Source of the DNA: CAZKGE01 sp964636405
GTDB lineage: Bacteria > Bacillota > Clostridia > Christensenellales > CAG-138
DNA: 53,141 bases
Assembly: GCA_964636405.1 (NCBI GenBank)
Contig: CAZWSI010000015.1
Location: forward strand, 1 to 53,141
Reading direction: 5' to 3'
Within the stretch, counting starts at the first letter, position 1. Each line of letters begins with the position of its first letter. Both the position numbers and the translations under genes were made by a program. Shown in pieces: positions 8,068 through 17,064 of the stretch. Below the pieces are notes generated by a model. That model searched no databases and was not told the DNA's origin. It saw nothing but the letters and a program-made list of their open reading frames with translations.

Positions 8068-9122
8068 AAAGGGTTTTGCTTTTGCAGCACACGATCCCGC
8101 ACTATCGCGTTCCCATTCTCAATCTCGTGGCGGAAAAGACGGCGCTTACGGTGCTCTACAGCGCGGGCGAAGCGCCCGCCGGGGCGGCGTTTGACGCGCG
8201 CCTCGTCAAGCGGCTGTGGATTCCGCGCGTGGGCAGGCCCTATCGCGTCCCTCTGCGCCGCCTTGCGCGCGGCTTCGACGTGGTGATCGGTTCCTTTGAC
8301 GTCGATCCCATCACGCGCTTTCAGCTCGAACGCAGGCCGAGGAGCTGGGGCCTCGCGTATTGGGGCATCGGCGTATCGGCCGACTACAGCTCGCATTACG
8401 ACGCGGACCGGGCTTCCGACGCGTTCTTTGCAAGCGTGGTCAGCGCCGGGGACGCGTGCGTCTTTTATGCGGACTATCCCAAAGAAAAATATGCCCGGCT
8501 GGGCGTGCCGAAGGAGAAGCTGTTCGTCGCGCCGAACACCGTGACGGTTCCCGCCGTGCCCGCGGACGCGCAAAAGGACAGCATCCTGTTTATCGGGACG
8601 CTGTATAGGCAAAAGGGTCTTGGCCTCCTGCTCGACGCGTACGCGGAGGCGGCGGGGGTAAACCCGGCCATGCCGCCCCTTGTGCTTGTGGGCGACGGGG
8701 ACGAGCGGCCCGCCGTGGAGGCGCAAATCGCGCAGCTTGGGCTGGAGGGCCGCGTCACGCTGGAGGGGGCCATCTATGACGACGCGCTGCTCGCGCCGTA
8801 TTTCGCGCGCGCCTACGCCTGCGTTTCACCCGGGCAGGCGGGGCTTTCCGTGCTCAAGGCCATGGGCTGCGGCGTGCCGTATGTGACGCTGCGGGACGCG
8901 ATTACGGGCGGCGAGCTGTTCAATATCCAATCCGGCGTAAACGGCCTCGTGTGCGATTCGCCGCGCGCGCTGACGGAGGCGCTTTGCGATATCGCCGCCG
9001 ATCCGGCGCGCTTTATCGAGATGGGCCGCGCCGCAAAGCGGCACTATGAAGAAAACCGCCGCCCCGAGCAGATGGCGCGGGGGCTGCTAAACGCCATCGA
9101 GTACGCCGCGGGCAAGCGGTAA
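8064..9122 (+). CDS. GT4-family glycosyltransferase
   Basis: The 352-residue GT-B enzyme starts MKRVLLLQHTIPHYRVPILN. Its C-terminal half has the GT4 signatures ILFIGTLYRQKGLGLLLDAY, LVLVGDGDERP and SPGQAGLSVLKAMGCGVPYV. In the last motif the usual acidic E-x7-E pattern is only partly kept (GQAGLSVLKAMGCG). It is the last gene of the FucNAc glycan operon and meets the glycogen operon head to head with 5 bp between stop codons. No obvious polymerase (Wzy) is encoded in this cluster, so one is expected elsewhere or the product is an unpolymerised oligosaccharide. Confidence 0.82.
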   Translation: MKRVLLLQHTIPHYRVPILNLVAEKTALTVLYSAGEAPAGAAFDARLVKRLWIPRVGRPYRVPLRRLARGFDVVIGSFDVDPITRFQLERRPRSWGLAYWGIGVSADYSSHYDADRASDAFFASVVSAGDACVFYADYPKEKYARLGVPKEKLFVAPNTVTVPAVPADAQKDSILFIGTLYRQKGLGLLLDAYAEAAGVNPAMPPLVLVGDGDERPAVEAQIAQLGLEGRVTLEGAIYDDALLAPYFARAYACVSPGQAGLSVLKAMGCGVPYVTLRDAITGGELFNIQSGVNGLVCDSPRALTEALCDIAADPARFIEMGRAAKRHYEENRRPEQMARGLLNAIEYAAGKR

Positions 9123-9127
9123 ACGCC

Positions 9128-10582
9128 TTAACCCTTCTTTCGCTTCTTTCCAGCCAGCTCGCTATACAGCGCGAGGTATTCCCCGGCGGATTTTGCCCAG
9201 CCAAAGTCCTTGCGCATGCCGCTTTGCACGAGGCGCGCCCAGACTTCCGGCTCGGTTTCATAGAGCCGGACGGCGCGCTCGAGGGTAAAGAGCAGCTCGT
9301 GCGCATTGTAATTGGCAAAGGAAAAGCCGTCGCCCTCGCCCGTAACGCAATTGTAGGGCAGGACGCTGTCGGCAAGGCCGCCCGTTTCGCGCACGACGGG
9401 CAGCGTGCCGTAGCGCAGCGCAATCATTTGCGAAAGGCCGCAGGGCTCGAACTGCGAGGGCATCAAAAAGAGATCCGCCCCGGCGTAAATGCGGTGGGCC
9501 AGGCTTTCGTTAAGGCCCGCGCGGAAGGCCACGCGGCCCGGATAGCGCCACTGCGCCCAATTCAGCATATCCACAAAGTGCTTGTCCCCGCTGCCTAAAA
9601 ACACAAGCTGCACCCTCTGGCGCAAAATGTCCGTGAGCACACGCTCGACCAAATCAAGCCCCTTTTGCGGCGTGAGCCGCGCGATCATGGCCGCAATGGG
9701 TACGTCCGGCGCGTCGGCAAGGCCGCACTCGGCCTGAAGCTGCGTTTTCAGCGTGGCCTTGCCCGCCAAATCGTCGGCGGAGTAAGCTACGCTTAAGAAG
9801 GGGTCGCAAGCCGGGTCAAACATCTCGGTGTCAATGCCGTTGAGAATGCCCGAAAGCGCGCCCGCGCGCGCGCGCAGCAGGCCGTCGAGCCCCTCGCCGT
9901 AGTAGGGCGTTTGAATCTCGCCTGCGTAGCGGGGGCTGACGGTGGAAATACGGTCCGAAAACACTAGCCCGCCCTTCATAAAGGAGAGCATGCCATAATA
10001 TTCCAGAAACTCCTGCGTAAAGTAGCGCGCGTCAAAGCCGAGGCGCGCGTTGAGCACCGTATAGTCGAACAGCCCCTGATAGCGCAAATTGTGGATGGAG
10101 AACAGGGTTTTCACACGCGCGTAACGCGGATCGCCCGCGTACTGCGTTTTCAGCAGCGCGGGCACAAGGCCGGTTTGCCAATCGTTGAGGTGCAGCACGT
10201 CGGGGAAAAAGCCGATGTGCGGGAGCGCCTCGAGCACGGCCTTGCAGAAGAACGCGAAGCGCTCGCCCTCGGCCGCGCCGTCGCCGTAGATATCGTCCGC
10301 GTCGAAATACGCTTCGCTCCCGATTAAATAATAGATCACGCCGGAAAGCACGATGCGCTCCACGGCGCAGGGAACGGACGCATAGCCGAAGGGCACGGAA
10401 AAGGCGCACACGTGCTCCATGCGCTTTTTCCAGGACGCGTCGATGGCGCGGTAATTTGGCAGCAGCACGCGCGCCTCCGCACCCGCCTTGCTCAGCGCGA
10501 TGGGAAGGGAGCCGGCCACATCGGCCAGGCCCCCCGTTTTGATAAAGGGAACGCATTCGCTTGCGCAGTAAAGGACTTTCAT
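9128..10582 (-). CDS. glgA: Glycogen synthase
   Basis: The 484-residue GT5 enzyme carries the ADP-glucose-binding motif KTGGLADV at residues 15-22. Its C-terminal catalytic segment contains PSQFEPCGLSQMIALRYGTLPVVRETGGL. It elongates alpha-1,4-glucan from ADP-glucose. The frame extends 24 codons upstream, but MKVLYCASECVPF at 10582 is the normal N-terminus and follows AGAAAGGC. It is the last gene of the glgB-glgC-glgD-glgA operon, 22 bp after glgD. Confidence 0.93.
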   Translation of the reverse strand: MKVLYCASECVPFIKTGGLADVAGSLPIALSKAGAEARVLLPNYRAIDASWKKRMEHVCAFSVPFGYASVPCAVERIVLSGVIYYLIGSEAYFDADDIYGDGAAEGERFAFFCKAVLEALPHIGFFPDVLHLNDWQTGLVPALLKTQYAGDPRYARVKTLFSIHNLRYQGLFDYTVLNARLGFDARYFTQEFLEYYGMLSFMKGGLVFSDRISTVSPRYAGEIQTPYYGEGLDGLLRARAGALSGILNGIDTEMFDPACDPFLSVAYSADDLAGKATLKTQLQAECGLADAPDVPIAAMIARLTPQKGLDLVERVLTDILRQRVQLVFLGSGDKHFVDMLNWAQWRYPGRVAFRAGLNESLAHRIYAGADLFLMPSQFEPCGLSQMIALRYGTLPVVRETGGLADSVLPYNCVTGEGDGFSFANYNAHELLFTLERAVRLYETEPEVWARLVQSGMRKDFGWAKSAGEYLALYSELAGKKRKKG

Positions 10583-10604
10583 GCGGGAAGCAGCCTTTCT
10601 CGGT

Positions 10605-11729
10605 TTAAACGGTAATGTTCTTTTTGAGGATGATGGGGAAGCTGTCGTAGCCAATGAGCGTGCGGCCGCCCTTGATGATCACCCCCTTGTCGAGAATCAC
10701 GTGGTCGAGCGTGCAGTTCTCGCCGATCGCCACGCCCTGCATGACGATGCTGTTTTTTACGACCGAGCCCTTGCCCACCGACACGCCCCGGAACAGAATG
10801 CTGTTTTCCACCGCGCCCTGTATATCGCACCCGTCGGCGAGCATGGCGTTGCGCACCGAAGCGCTCGCGCCGTAGCGGGCGGGCACTTCGTCCTTGACCT
10901 TGGTATAAATCGGGTGCGCGGGATTGAACAGATCGCTCCGCACGGACGGGTCGAGCAGATCCATATTGCTGTCGTAAAAGCTCTTGACCGAATTGAGCCT
11001 TGCTACGTATCCGTCGTAGCGGTAGCCGTACAGGTTCAGGCGACCGCACTTCTTCACCAGCACGTCGCGCACAAAATCATATTCCGAGTGCGAATAGGCC
11101 TCCTCCACGAGGTATTCCAGCAGGCCTTTGTCCATAATGAGCGCGTCGCAGCTTTGGAAGGGCGCTTCGCTGCGGAAGGGATTGCATTCCATGCCCGAAA
11201 TGCGGCCGCCCGCGTCCAAAAAGAAGCGCAGCTCCTTGTTCTGATCCTCCGCCTCGAGGCAGGGGCTTTGGTTATAGAGCACCGTGATGTCCGCGCCCGT
11301 TTCAAGATGCTGCTCGAGCATGCCGTTGAAGGTCGTGTTAAACACCGTATGGCTGCCGGTGAGGATGACATAGGTCTGCGGGCAGCGGCGCACATACCCA
11401 AGGCAGGAGCGCAGCGCGTCCACCGAGCCTCGGTAAAGGCCCGTATTCTCCTTGGTCATAAAGGGCGGCAGGAGGAAAAGCCCCTCGCGCTTGCGGTGCA
11501 GATCCCACTCCTTGCCCGCGCCGAGGTGATCCATGAGCGAGTGGTAGTTCTTCTGGGTAATAAGCCCCACGCTCGTTACGCCCGAATTGACAAGGTTCGA
11601 CAAAATAAAGTCGATGCAGCGATAGCGCCCCCCGAAGGGCATGGCGGCCACGGCGCGCGAGAGGGTAAGCTCCCGCAAAAGGGGATTGTTATCGCCCGTA
11701 TAGATGAGTCCGAACGCGTCGAAGGTCAT
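10605..11729 (-). CDS. glgD: ADP-glucose pyrophosphorylase subunit GlgD
   Basis: The 374-residue nucleotidyltransferase paralogue has PFGGRYRCIDFILSNLVNSG and EGLFLLPPF like GlgC. The Gly-rich substrate loop is replaced by IYTGDNNPLLRELT, as in GlgD subunits of Bacillota. A left-handed beta-helix repeat region forms the C-terminal third. GlgD forms a hetero-oligomer with GlgC and mainly modulates its activity. The start MTFDAFGLIYTG overlaps the glgC stop as ATGA. A longer in-frame reading upstream lies inside glgC and is rejected. Confidence 0.92.
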   Translation of the reverse strand: MTFDAFGLIYTGDNNPLLRELTLSRAVAAMPFGGRYRCIDFILSNLVNSGVTSVGLITQKNYHSLMDHLGAGKEWDLHRKREGLFLLPPFMTKENTGLYRGSVDALRSCLGYVRRCPQTYVILTGSHTVFNTTFNGMLEQHLETGADITVLYNQSPCLEAEDQNKELRFFLDAGGRISGMECNPFRSEAPFQSCDALIMDKGLLEYLVEEAYSHSEYDFVRDVLVKKCGRLNLYGYRYDGYVARLNSVKSFYDSNMDLLDPSVRSDLFNPAHPIYTKVKDEVPARYGASASVRNAMLADGCDIQGAVENSILFRGVSVGKGSVVKNSIVMQGVAIGENCTLDHVILDKGVIIKGGRTLIGYDSFPIILKKNITV

Positions 11730-12952
11730 GCTTCCACCTCCTGACAATTCTGGCTTTCGGTGGCGACGGTGCCCTTGGGCAAATAGGCCTCCGGGCACAC
11801 GCATACGTCGTTGCCCACCAGCGTGATATCGCCCGTCAGGCGGTTGTCCACGGTTTCTCCCGGCCTAAGCGGCCCGCCCACGACGGCGTTCTTGCCCACA
11901 TGCGCGTTTTCTCCGATGATGGCCTTGGAAATGCTTGCGCCCTCCTCGACTACCGCGCCCGGAAACAGGATGGAATCGCGCACGCAAGCGCCCTTTCGCA
12001 CGGTTACGCCCGCGAAAAGCACGCTGTGGAACACGTCGCCAAACACCGCCGAGCCCTCGGTCACAAGGCTGCTTTGAATCGTTACGCCCTCGCCTGCCAC
12101 ATGCGCGGGCAAAACGGGGTTGCGCGAATAAATGCGCCACTGGGGATCGGCCAGGTCGAGCTTGGGCGGCTCGGAAATGAGATCCATATTGGCCTCCCAC
12201 AGGCTCTGCACGGTTCCGACGTCCTTCCAGTAGCCGTTGAAGGGATAGGCGTACAGCGACTCGCCCGCCGCGAGCATGGCGGGGATGATGTTTTTGCCGA
12301 AGTCGTTTTCGGAGGCGGGGTCTTTTTCGTCGCGCTCCATATAGCGCTTGAGCAGCGGCCAGGAGAAGATATAGATGCCCATGGACGCGTTGTTGGACTT
12401 GGGCTCGCGCGGCTTTTCGGCAAAGTCTGTAATGCGGCCCTCGGAATCGGTGGCCATGATGCCGAAGCGGTGCGCCTCCTCCATGGGCACGGGCAGCACC
12501 GCGATGGTCGCCGCCGCGCTGCGGCCGGTGTGGAAGCGCAGCATGCTGGCGTAGTTCATTTTGTAGATATGGTCGCCCGAAAGGATGAGCACATACTCGG
12601 GATCGTACTGATCGACAAATTCCCTGTTTTGATAGATCGCGTCCGCCGTGCCGGAATACCAGCGGCCGCCCGCGCCCGCCACATAGGGCGGCAGCACGAA
12701 TACGCCCCCGTGCATGCGGTCGAGATCCCAGTGCTGGCCCGTGCCGATATAGGCGTTGAGCGCGAGCGGGCGGTACTGGGTGAGCACGCCGACGGTGTCA
12801 ATATCCGAATTGACGCAGTTGCTGAGGGGAAAATCGATGATGCGATACTTCCCGCCGAAGGGCACGGCGGGCTTGGCCATGCTGGACGTGAGAACGCCGA
12901 GGCGGCTGCCCTGTCCGCCAGCAAGGAGCATGGCCACGATTCGTTTTTTCAT
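11726..12952 (-). CDS. glgC: Glucose-1-phosphate adenylyltransferase
   Basis: The 408-residue enzyme makes ADP-glucose from glucose-1-phosphate and ATP. It has the Gly-rich loop LLAGGQGSRLGVLTSSMAKPAVPFGG split over residues 9-34, FPLSNCVNSD, HGGVFVLPPYV, SGDHIYKMNY and the sugar-phosphate motif FAEKPREPKSNNASMG. A hexapeptide beta-helix region ends the protein. An AGGGGGT ribosome binding site precedes the ATG. The stop overlaps glgD, so the two subunits are probably made in balanced amounts by coupled translation. Confidence 0.95.
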   Translation of the reverse strand: MKKRIVAMLLAGGQGSRLGVLTSSMAKPAVPFGGKYRIIDFPLSNCVNSDIDTVGVLTQYRPLALNAYIGTGQHWDLDRMHGGVFVLPPYVAGAGGRWYSGTADAIYQNREFVDQYDPEYVLILSGDHIYKMNYASMLRFHTGRSAAATIAVLPVPMEEAHRFGIMATDSEGRITDFAEKPREPKSNNASMGIYIFSWPLLKRYMERDEKDPASENDFGKNIIPAMLAAGESLYAYPFNGYWKDVGTVQSLWEANMDLISEPPKLDLADPQWRIYSRNPVLPAHVAGEGVTIQSSLVTEGSAVFGDVFHSVLFAGVTVRKGACVRDSILFPGAVVEEGASISKAIIGENAHVGKNAVVGGPLRPGETVDNRLTGDITLVGNDVCVCPEAYLPKGTVATESQNCQEVEA

Positions 12953-13030
12953 GGTATAACTACCCCCTGTATGGATTTTCCGAATGAAGACGGGCGCGGA
13001 TATGCGCCTGCCGGGCGGCCAAAGGCGGGT

Positions 13031-14932
13031 TTACTCGGCCGGTTCGGACGCTTTTTCCTGCTCCGAAGCGGGCGTAAAGGCCAGATAAATCGCCGCAAAC
13101 GGCGGAAGGCAGAGCGTCACGCTGCGCTCATACGCGCCGAACGGCTCCTCCACGGTCTCGGTCGGCCCGTTGGGATAATCCCCTGTGCCGCCGTAATAGG
13201 GCGCGTCGGTGGAAAACACCTCGGTAAATACGCCCGAAGCGGGCACGCCCATTTGATACCGATGGTGCTCGCGGGGCGTAAAATTGAACACGCACAAAAG
13301 CTGGTTGCCCGCTTTGTCCGTGCGCAGGAAGGACAAAACGGAGTGGATATTGTCGTCCACGCTGCTCCACAAAAAGCCGTGCCAGCTATCGTCCCGCTCA
13401 AAGAGCGGAGGGGACGCGCGGTAAAAGCCGTTGAGGTCGCGCACAAAGCGCCGCGTTTGGGCGTGCTTGTCGTAGCCGAGCAGGAGCCAGTCCAGCGAGG
13501 CGTCGTAGTTCCACTCGATAAACTGCCCAAATTCGTCGCCCATAAACATGAGCTTTTTGCCCGGATGCGCGAACTGGTAGGCGAAAAGCAGCCTGAGCTG
13601 CGCGAACTTCTGCCAATAATCGCCCGGCATTTTGGAAAGCAGGCTCTTTTTCCCGCAGACGACCTCGTCGTGCGAGAAGGGAAGCACATAGTGCTCGGAA
13701 AAGGCGTAGCAGAGCGAGAAGGTGAGCTTCTCGTGGTGCCACTTGCGGTGCACGCTGTCCAGCTCCATATAGGAGAGCACATCGTTCATCCAGCCCATGT
13801 TCCATTTGTAGGAAAAGCCCAGCCCGCCCTCGGCGGAGGGCTTGGTAACCAGCGGATATGCGGAGCTTTCCTCCGCGAAAAGGAGCTTGTCGCCGGGCAG
13901 GTCGCGCACGGCCTCGCTCAGCTTGCGCAAAAAGGCGACCGCGGCATAGTTGCGGTTGTCGCCATAGCGGTTGGGCAGCCAATCGCCGCCCTCCTTGCCG
14001 AAATCCAGATAGAGCATGCAGCTCACCGCGTCCACGCGGAGGCCGTCAAAATGGTATTCGGTGAGCCAGAACAGCGCAGAGGAGAGCAGAAAGCTCTGCA
14101 CCTGCGTGCGCTCAAAATTAAACAGGAGCGTGCCCCACTGGGGCATATCGCTCCGGCGGGAATCGGCGTGCTCAAAGCAGGGCGTGCCGTCGAACAGGCT
14201 GAGTCCGTGCGCGTCGCGCGGGAAATGCGCGGGTACCCAGTCCATGATGACGGAAAGCCCCTTTTCGTGCGCGCGGTTGATTAAATACATGAGATCCTCG
14301 GGCCCGCCGTAGCGCGCGGTGGCGCAATAATAGCCCGTTACCTGATAGCCCCAGCTCGGATCGTAGGGGTAGGCCATCACGGGCATAAGCTCGAGGTGCG
14401 TATAGCCCATGTCCACGGCGTAATCCACCAGCTCGTGCGCAAGCTCCCGGTAGCTGCGGCCCTTTTTCCAGGAGCCAAGGTGTACTTCATAGATGCTCAC
14501 GGGCTTATCGGGCGCGCCGTGCCGCGCTTTTGCAAAGCTCGCGTCCGTCCAGGGAAAATCGGGCAGCTCGCCCACCTTGGAGGCGGAGCCGCTCCGCTCG
14601 CAATATACGGCGAAGGGATCGGATTTCGCGAGACGCTCGCCCGATTGCGCGGTAATGGCGTATTTATAGAGCTGACCCGCCTGGGCGAAGCCGAGGTGCG
14701 CCTCCCATACGCCGGTGGTGCCGACCATGCGCATGGGATCGGCGGCTGGATTCCAGCCGTTAAAATCGCCCACAACGGAAACGGCGCGGGCGTTGGGCGC
14801 CCACACGGCAAAGCGCCACACAGCGCGCCCCTCCGAATCGAGCACCCGGTGGCAGCCGAGCGCCCGGAAGGCGGCGGTGGAGATGCCCTCGTTGAAGTAA
14901 TACAGCTCCGTATCATCCAAGCGGTATGCCAT
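13031..14932 (-). CDS. glgB: 1,4-alpha-glucan branching enzyme
   Basis: The 633-residue GH13 enzyme has an N-terminal CBM48 domain (about 25-120, WRFAVWAPNARAVSVVGDFNGW), a catalytic barrel and a C-terminal all-beta domain. The catalytic residues are D301 in FDGLRVDAV, a glutamate at 354/355 in LFAEESSAYP, and the transition-state aspartate D422 in FSHDEV. It cuts alpha-1,4 chains and re-joins them as alpha-1,6 branches. It is the first gene of the operon and follows TTAGGAGG. The 78-bp gap to glgC has no obvious terminator. Confidence 0.95.
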   Translation of the reverse strand: MAYRLDDTELYYFNEGISTAAFRALGCHRVLDSEGRAVWRFAVWAPNARAVSVVGDFNGWNPAADPMRMVGTTGVWEAHLGFAQAGQLYKYAITAQSGERLAKSDPFAVYCERSGSASKVGELPDFPWTDASFAKARHGAPDKPVSIYEVHLGSWKKGRSYRELAHELVDYAVDMGYTHLELMPVMAYPYDPSWGYQVTGYYCATARYGGPEDLMYLINRAHEKGLSVIMDWVPAHFPRDAHGLSLFDGTPCFEHADSRRSDMPQWGTLLFNFERTQVQSFLLSSALFWLTEYHFDGLRVDAVSCMLYLDFGKEGGDWLPNRYGDNRNYAAVAFLRKLSEAVRDLPGDKLLFAEESSAYPLVTKPSAEGGLGFSYKWNMGWMNDVLSYMELDSVHRKWHHEKLTFSLCYAFSEHYVLPFSHDEVVCGKKSLLSKMPGDYWQKFAQLRLLFAYQFAHPGKKLMFMGDEFGQFIEWNYDASLDWLLLGYDKHAQTRRFVRDLNGFYRASPPLFERDDSWHGFLWSSVDDNIHSVLSFLRTDKAGNQLLCVFNFTPREHHRYQMGVPASGVFTEVFSTDAPYYGGTGDYPNGPTETVEEPFGAYERSVTLCLPPFAAIYLAFTPASEQEKASEPAE

Positions 14933-14963
14933 ACGCGGCGGCCTCCTAACCCTTTACGGAATC

Positions 14964-14972
14964 ATCATACCA
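14964..14972 (-). promoter_or_regulatory. Extended -10 promoter of the glg operon
   Basis: On the minus strand TGGTATGAT forms an extended -10 (TGn plus TATGAT), about 30 bp before the glgB start. The -35 region is poor, as is common with extended -10 promoters. Confidence 0.5.
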
Positions 14973-14996
14973 CGCCGCGCCGCGAAAAGAAACAGC

Positions 14997-15021
14997 AAAA
15001 AAAGGGACGTCGCCCCGTCCC
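14997..15021 (-). terminator. Rho-independent terminator of the biotin operon
   Basis: On the minus strand GGGACG and CGTCCC form a 6-bp stem followed by seven T. It lies about 140 bp after the bioA stop and just before the glgB promoter, so it insulates the two operons. The 140 bp between it and bioA contain no recognisable gene. Confidence 0.75.
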
Positions 15022-15162
15022 GTTGGGTTCATGCGCTTCAGTCCGTGCAATCGCGAAGCGGGCGCAGGCCAGGCGCGCCTCCGGCGTTCCGCAGGATACG
15101 GGCATGTCCCGGCCGTTGACGCGGCGGGGCAAGCGTCGCAGCGCCGCCGCGCCGGCAGGCAG

Positions 15163-16365
15163 TCAGTTGACCTGAAACCATTTTTTCATGACGGACAAGA
15201 CTTGAACCAGCTCCGCCTCGTTGACAACATAGGGAACCATTGCGTAAAGATAGCTTAAAAACGGGCGGCTGAACACGCCGTTTTGACAGGCGAATTCCTG
15301 ATACCCCGCCAAGACGGCGGGATCGTGCGCCTCGATACACACGCAGCCGCCCATGATGCGGATCTCCTTGATGCGCGGGTCTGAAAAGCCCCGCATTTCA
15401 CGCCTTGTAATCGCCTCGATGTCGCGGATCTTTGACATATAGTCCCGCGCTTCAAACAGCTCGATGGATTTTAGCGCCACGCTGCACGCCAGCGCGTTGC
15501 CCATAAAGGTGGGGCCGTGCATCAGAGCATGGTTGGGGTCGTTGTCATAAAACCCGTTGAAGACGCGGCGGCTCGCAACCGTCGCGGCATGACCGATATA
15601 TCCCCCGGTTAGCGCCTTGCCCAATACCAAAATGTCCGGCAGAACCAGATCGGCCACGAATCGGTTTCCCGTGCGGCCAAAGCCGGTGGCAACCTCGTCA
15701 AAAATAAGCAGTACCCCATATTGGTCGCAAAGCGCGCGGGCCCTCTTTAAAAAGGAGACGTCATACATGCGCATGCCGCCCGCGCCCTGCAAAAGCGGCT
15801 CCACCAGCAAGCAGTTCAGCTTGTCGTGATACCGGGCAAACGCTTTCTCCAGCGCGTCAATTTCCGTCGGAATATGCACCGCATAGGGGCTTTTCCCGTA
15901 GGCGCCGAGCACGAAATGATAGTCCTCATCATCGCCAACCTCCATGGTTTTGAAGGTGTCGCCATGATAGGCGTGCTCAAGCGCCAGCACCATGGTGCGC
16001 TGCGTTTCACCACGGTTCATATAATATTGCAGCGCCATTTTCAGCGCCACCTCAACGGCCACGCTTCCCGAATCGGAAAAGAAGCTGTAATCCAAATCGC
16101 CCGGCAAAAACGACGCAAGCTTTTCGCTCAGCCTTTGCACCGGCTCGTGGGTCAGCCCGCCCAGCATCACATGAGAAAACCTGTCCGCCTGCTCCTTGAT
16201 CGCCGCCGTCAAGTCGGGCTGCTTGTAGCCGTGAATCACGCTCCACCAGGAGGAAACGGAGTCGATCAGCTTCCCGCGCTCGGTGTAAAGATACACGCCC
16301 TCGGCGTCGGTCACCTTATAGGGCGCTTTCATGGTTTTCATCTGCTGATATGGATACCAAATCAT
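15163..16365 (-). CDS. bioA: Adenosylmethionine-8-amino-7-oxononanoate aminotransferase
   Basis: The 400-residue class III PLP aminotransferase uses SAM as amino donor to turn 7-keto-8-aminopelargonate into 7,8-diaminopelargonate. It shows the BioA strings SSWWSVIHGY and HVMLGGLTHEP, the PLP region EHAYHGDT and IFDEVATGFGRTG, and the Schiff-base lysine in VLGKALTGGY. GAGGGGAAG precedes the ATG. It is the last gene of birA-bioY-bioB-bioD-bioA. Codon use and base composition are less GC-rich than in the adjacent glg genes. Confidence 0.95.
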   Translation of the reverse strand: MIWYPYQQMKTMKAPYKVTDAEGVYLYTERGKLIDSVSSWWSVIHGYKQPDLTAAIKEQADRFSHVMLGGLTHEPVQRLSEKLASFLPGDLDYSFFSDSGSVAVEVALKMALQYYMNRGETQRTMVLALEHAYHGDTFKTMEVGDDEDYHFVLGAYGKSPYAVHIPTEIDALEKAFARYHDKLNCLLVEPLLQGAGGMRMYDVSFLKRARALCDQYGVLLIFDEVATGFGRTGNRFVADLVLPDILVLGKALTGGYIGHAATVASRRVFNGFYDNDPNHALMHGPTFMGNALACSVALKSIELFEARDYMSKIRDIEAITRREMRGFSDPRIKEIRIMGGCVCIEAHDPAVLAGYQEFACQNGVFSRPFLSYLYAMVPYVVNEAELVQVLSVMKKWFQVN

Positions 16366-16380
16366 CGTTGCTTCCCCTCG

Positions 16381-17064
16381 TTATTCGTAAAGCGCCGCCA
16401 AGGCGCCCGCGTCCATCGCCAGTTCCGTGTCGCCGGGGCGGACGCAGGCAAGCACCTTCAGCCCGGTCATCGCTTCGCACATAAAGCGATTGTCCTCCTC
16501 CATTTCGTCTCCCGGGCGGAAGTTGTTCAAAACGATGCCCTTCACGGCCAGATTCCTTTCGCGCATGTGCTCCGCCGTCAGCGCCACGCTGTTGATGACG
16601 CCCAGTCCGGCGTCGGCCACAATCAGGCTCGAAAGCCTCAGCTCCCTTACGACATCCTCCAGCAGAAGCCTTTCCCCGTCAAAGCGGAGAGGGCACAGGA
16701 TTCCGCCGCTGCCCTCCACGGTAACATAATCGTACTGGCGGCAAACCTGTTGAAAGGTCTGGCGCACAACGGACAGCCGCACAGGGTTTCCCTCCATGCG
16801 GGCGGCCAGATGGGGCGAGACCGCGGCTTCATAGACATAGGGGCACATCGCTTCCAGCGGCTGCGCAATGCCCGAAACGGCCTTGACCTGCAAGGCGTCG
16901 CCGGGAAGCAAAAGGCCCGCCGCATCCCGCGCGTTTCCGCTCATCGCGGCTTTGTAATAGGCGGCGTTCCGGCCGCTTTCCCGCAGCTTTTTTACGATCA
17001 ATGCGGCGACGTAGGTTTTCCCGACCTCCGTACCCGTGCCGGTAATAAACAGGTTTTTACTCAT
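16381..17064 (-). CDS. bioD: Dethiobiotin synthetase
   Basis: The 227-residue ATPase closes the ureido ring of dethiobiotin from diaminopelargonate, CO2 and ATP. The P-loop GTGTEVGKT lies at residues 9-17, and VTVEGSGGILCPL is the conserved second motif. The start MSKNLFITGTG was chosen over an upstream in-frame Met because it matches the family N-terminus. It overlaps the end of bioB by 8 bp. The gap to bioA is 15 bp. Confidence 0.94.
   Translation of the reverse strand: MSKNLFITGTGTEVGKTYVAALIVKKLRESGRNAAYYKAAMSGNARDAAGLLLPGDALQVKAVSGIAQPLEAMCPYVYEAAVSPHLAARMEGNPVRLSVVRQTFQQVCRQYDYVTVEGSGGILCPLRFDGERLLLEDVVRELRLSSLIVADAGLGVINSVALTAEHMRERNLAVKGIVLNNFRPGDEMEEDNRFMCEAMTGLKVLACVRPGDTELAMDAGALAALYE

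Noticed and set aside
11900..14284. 794-codon plus-strand open frame over the glycogen genes
   Set aside because: It is antisense to glgC and glgB, which are unmistakable. Such frames are a by-product of GC-rich codon use and it shows no domain.
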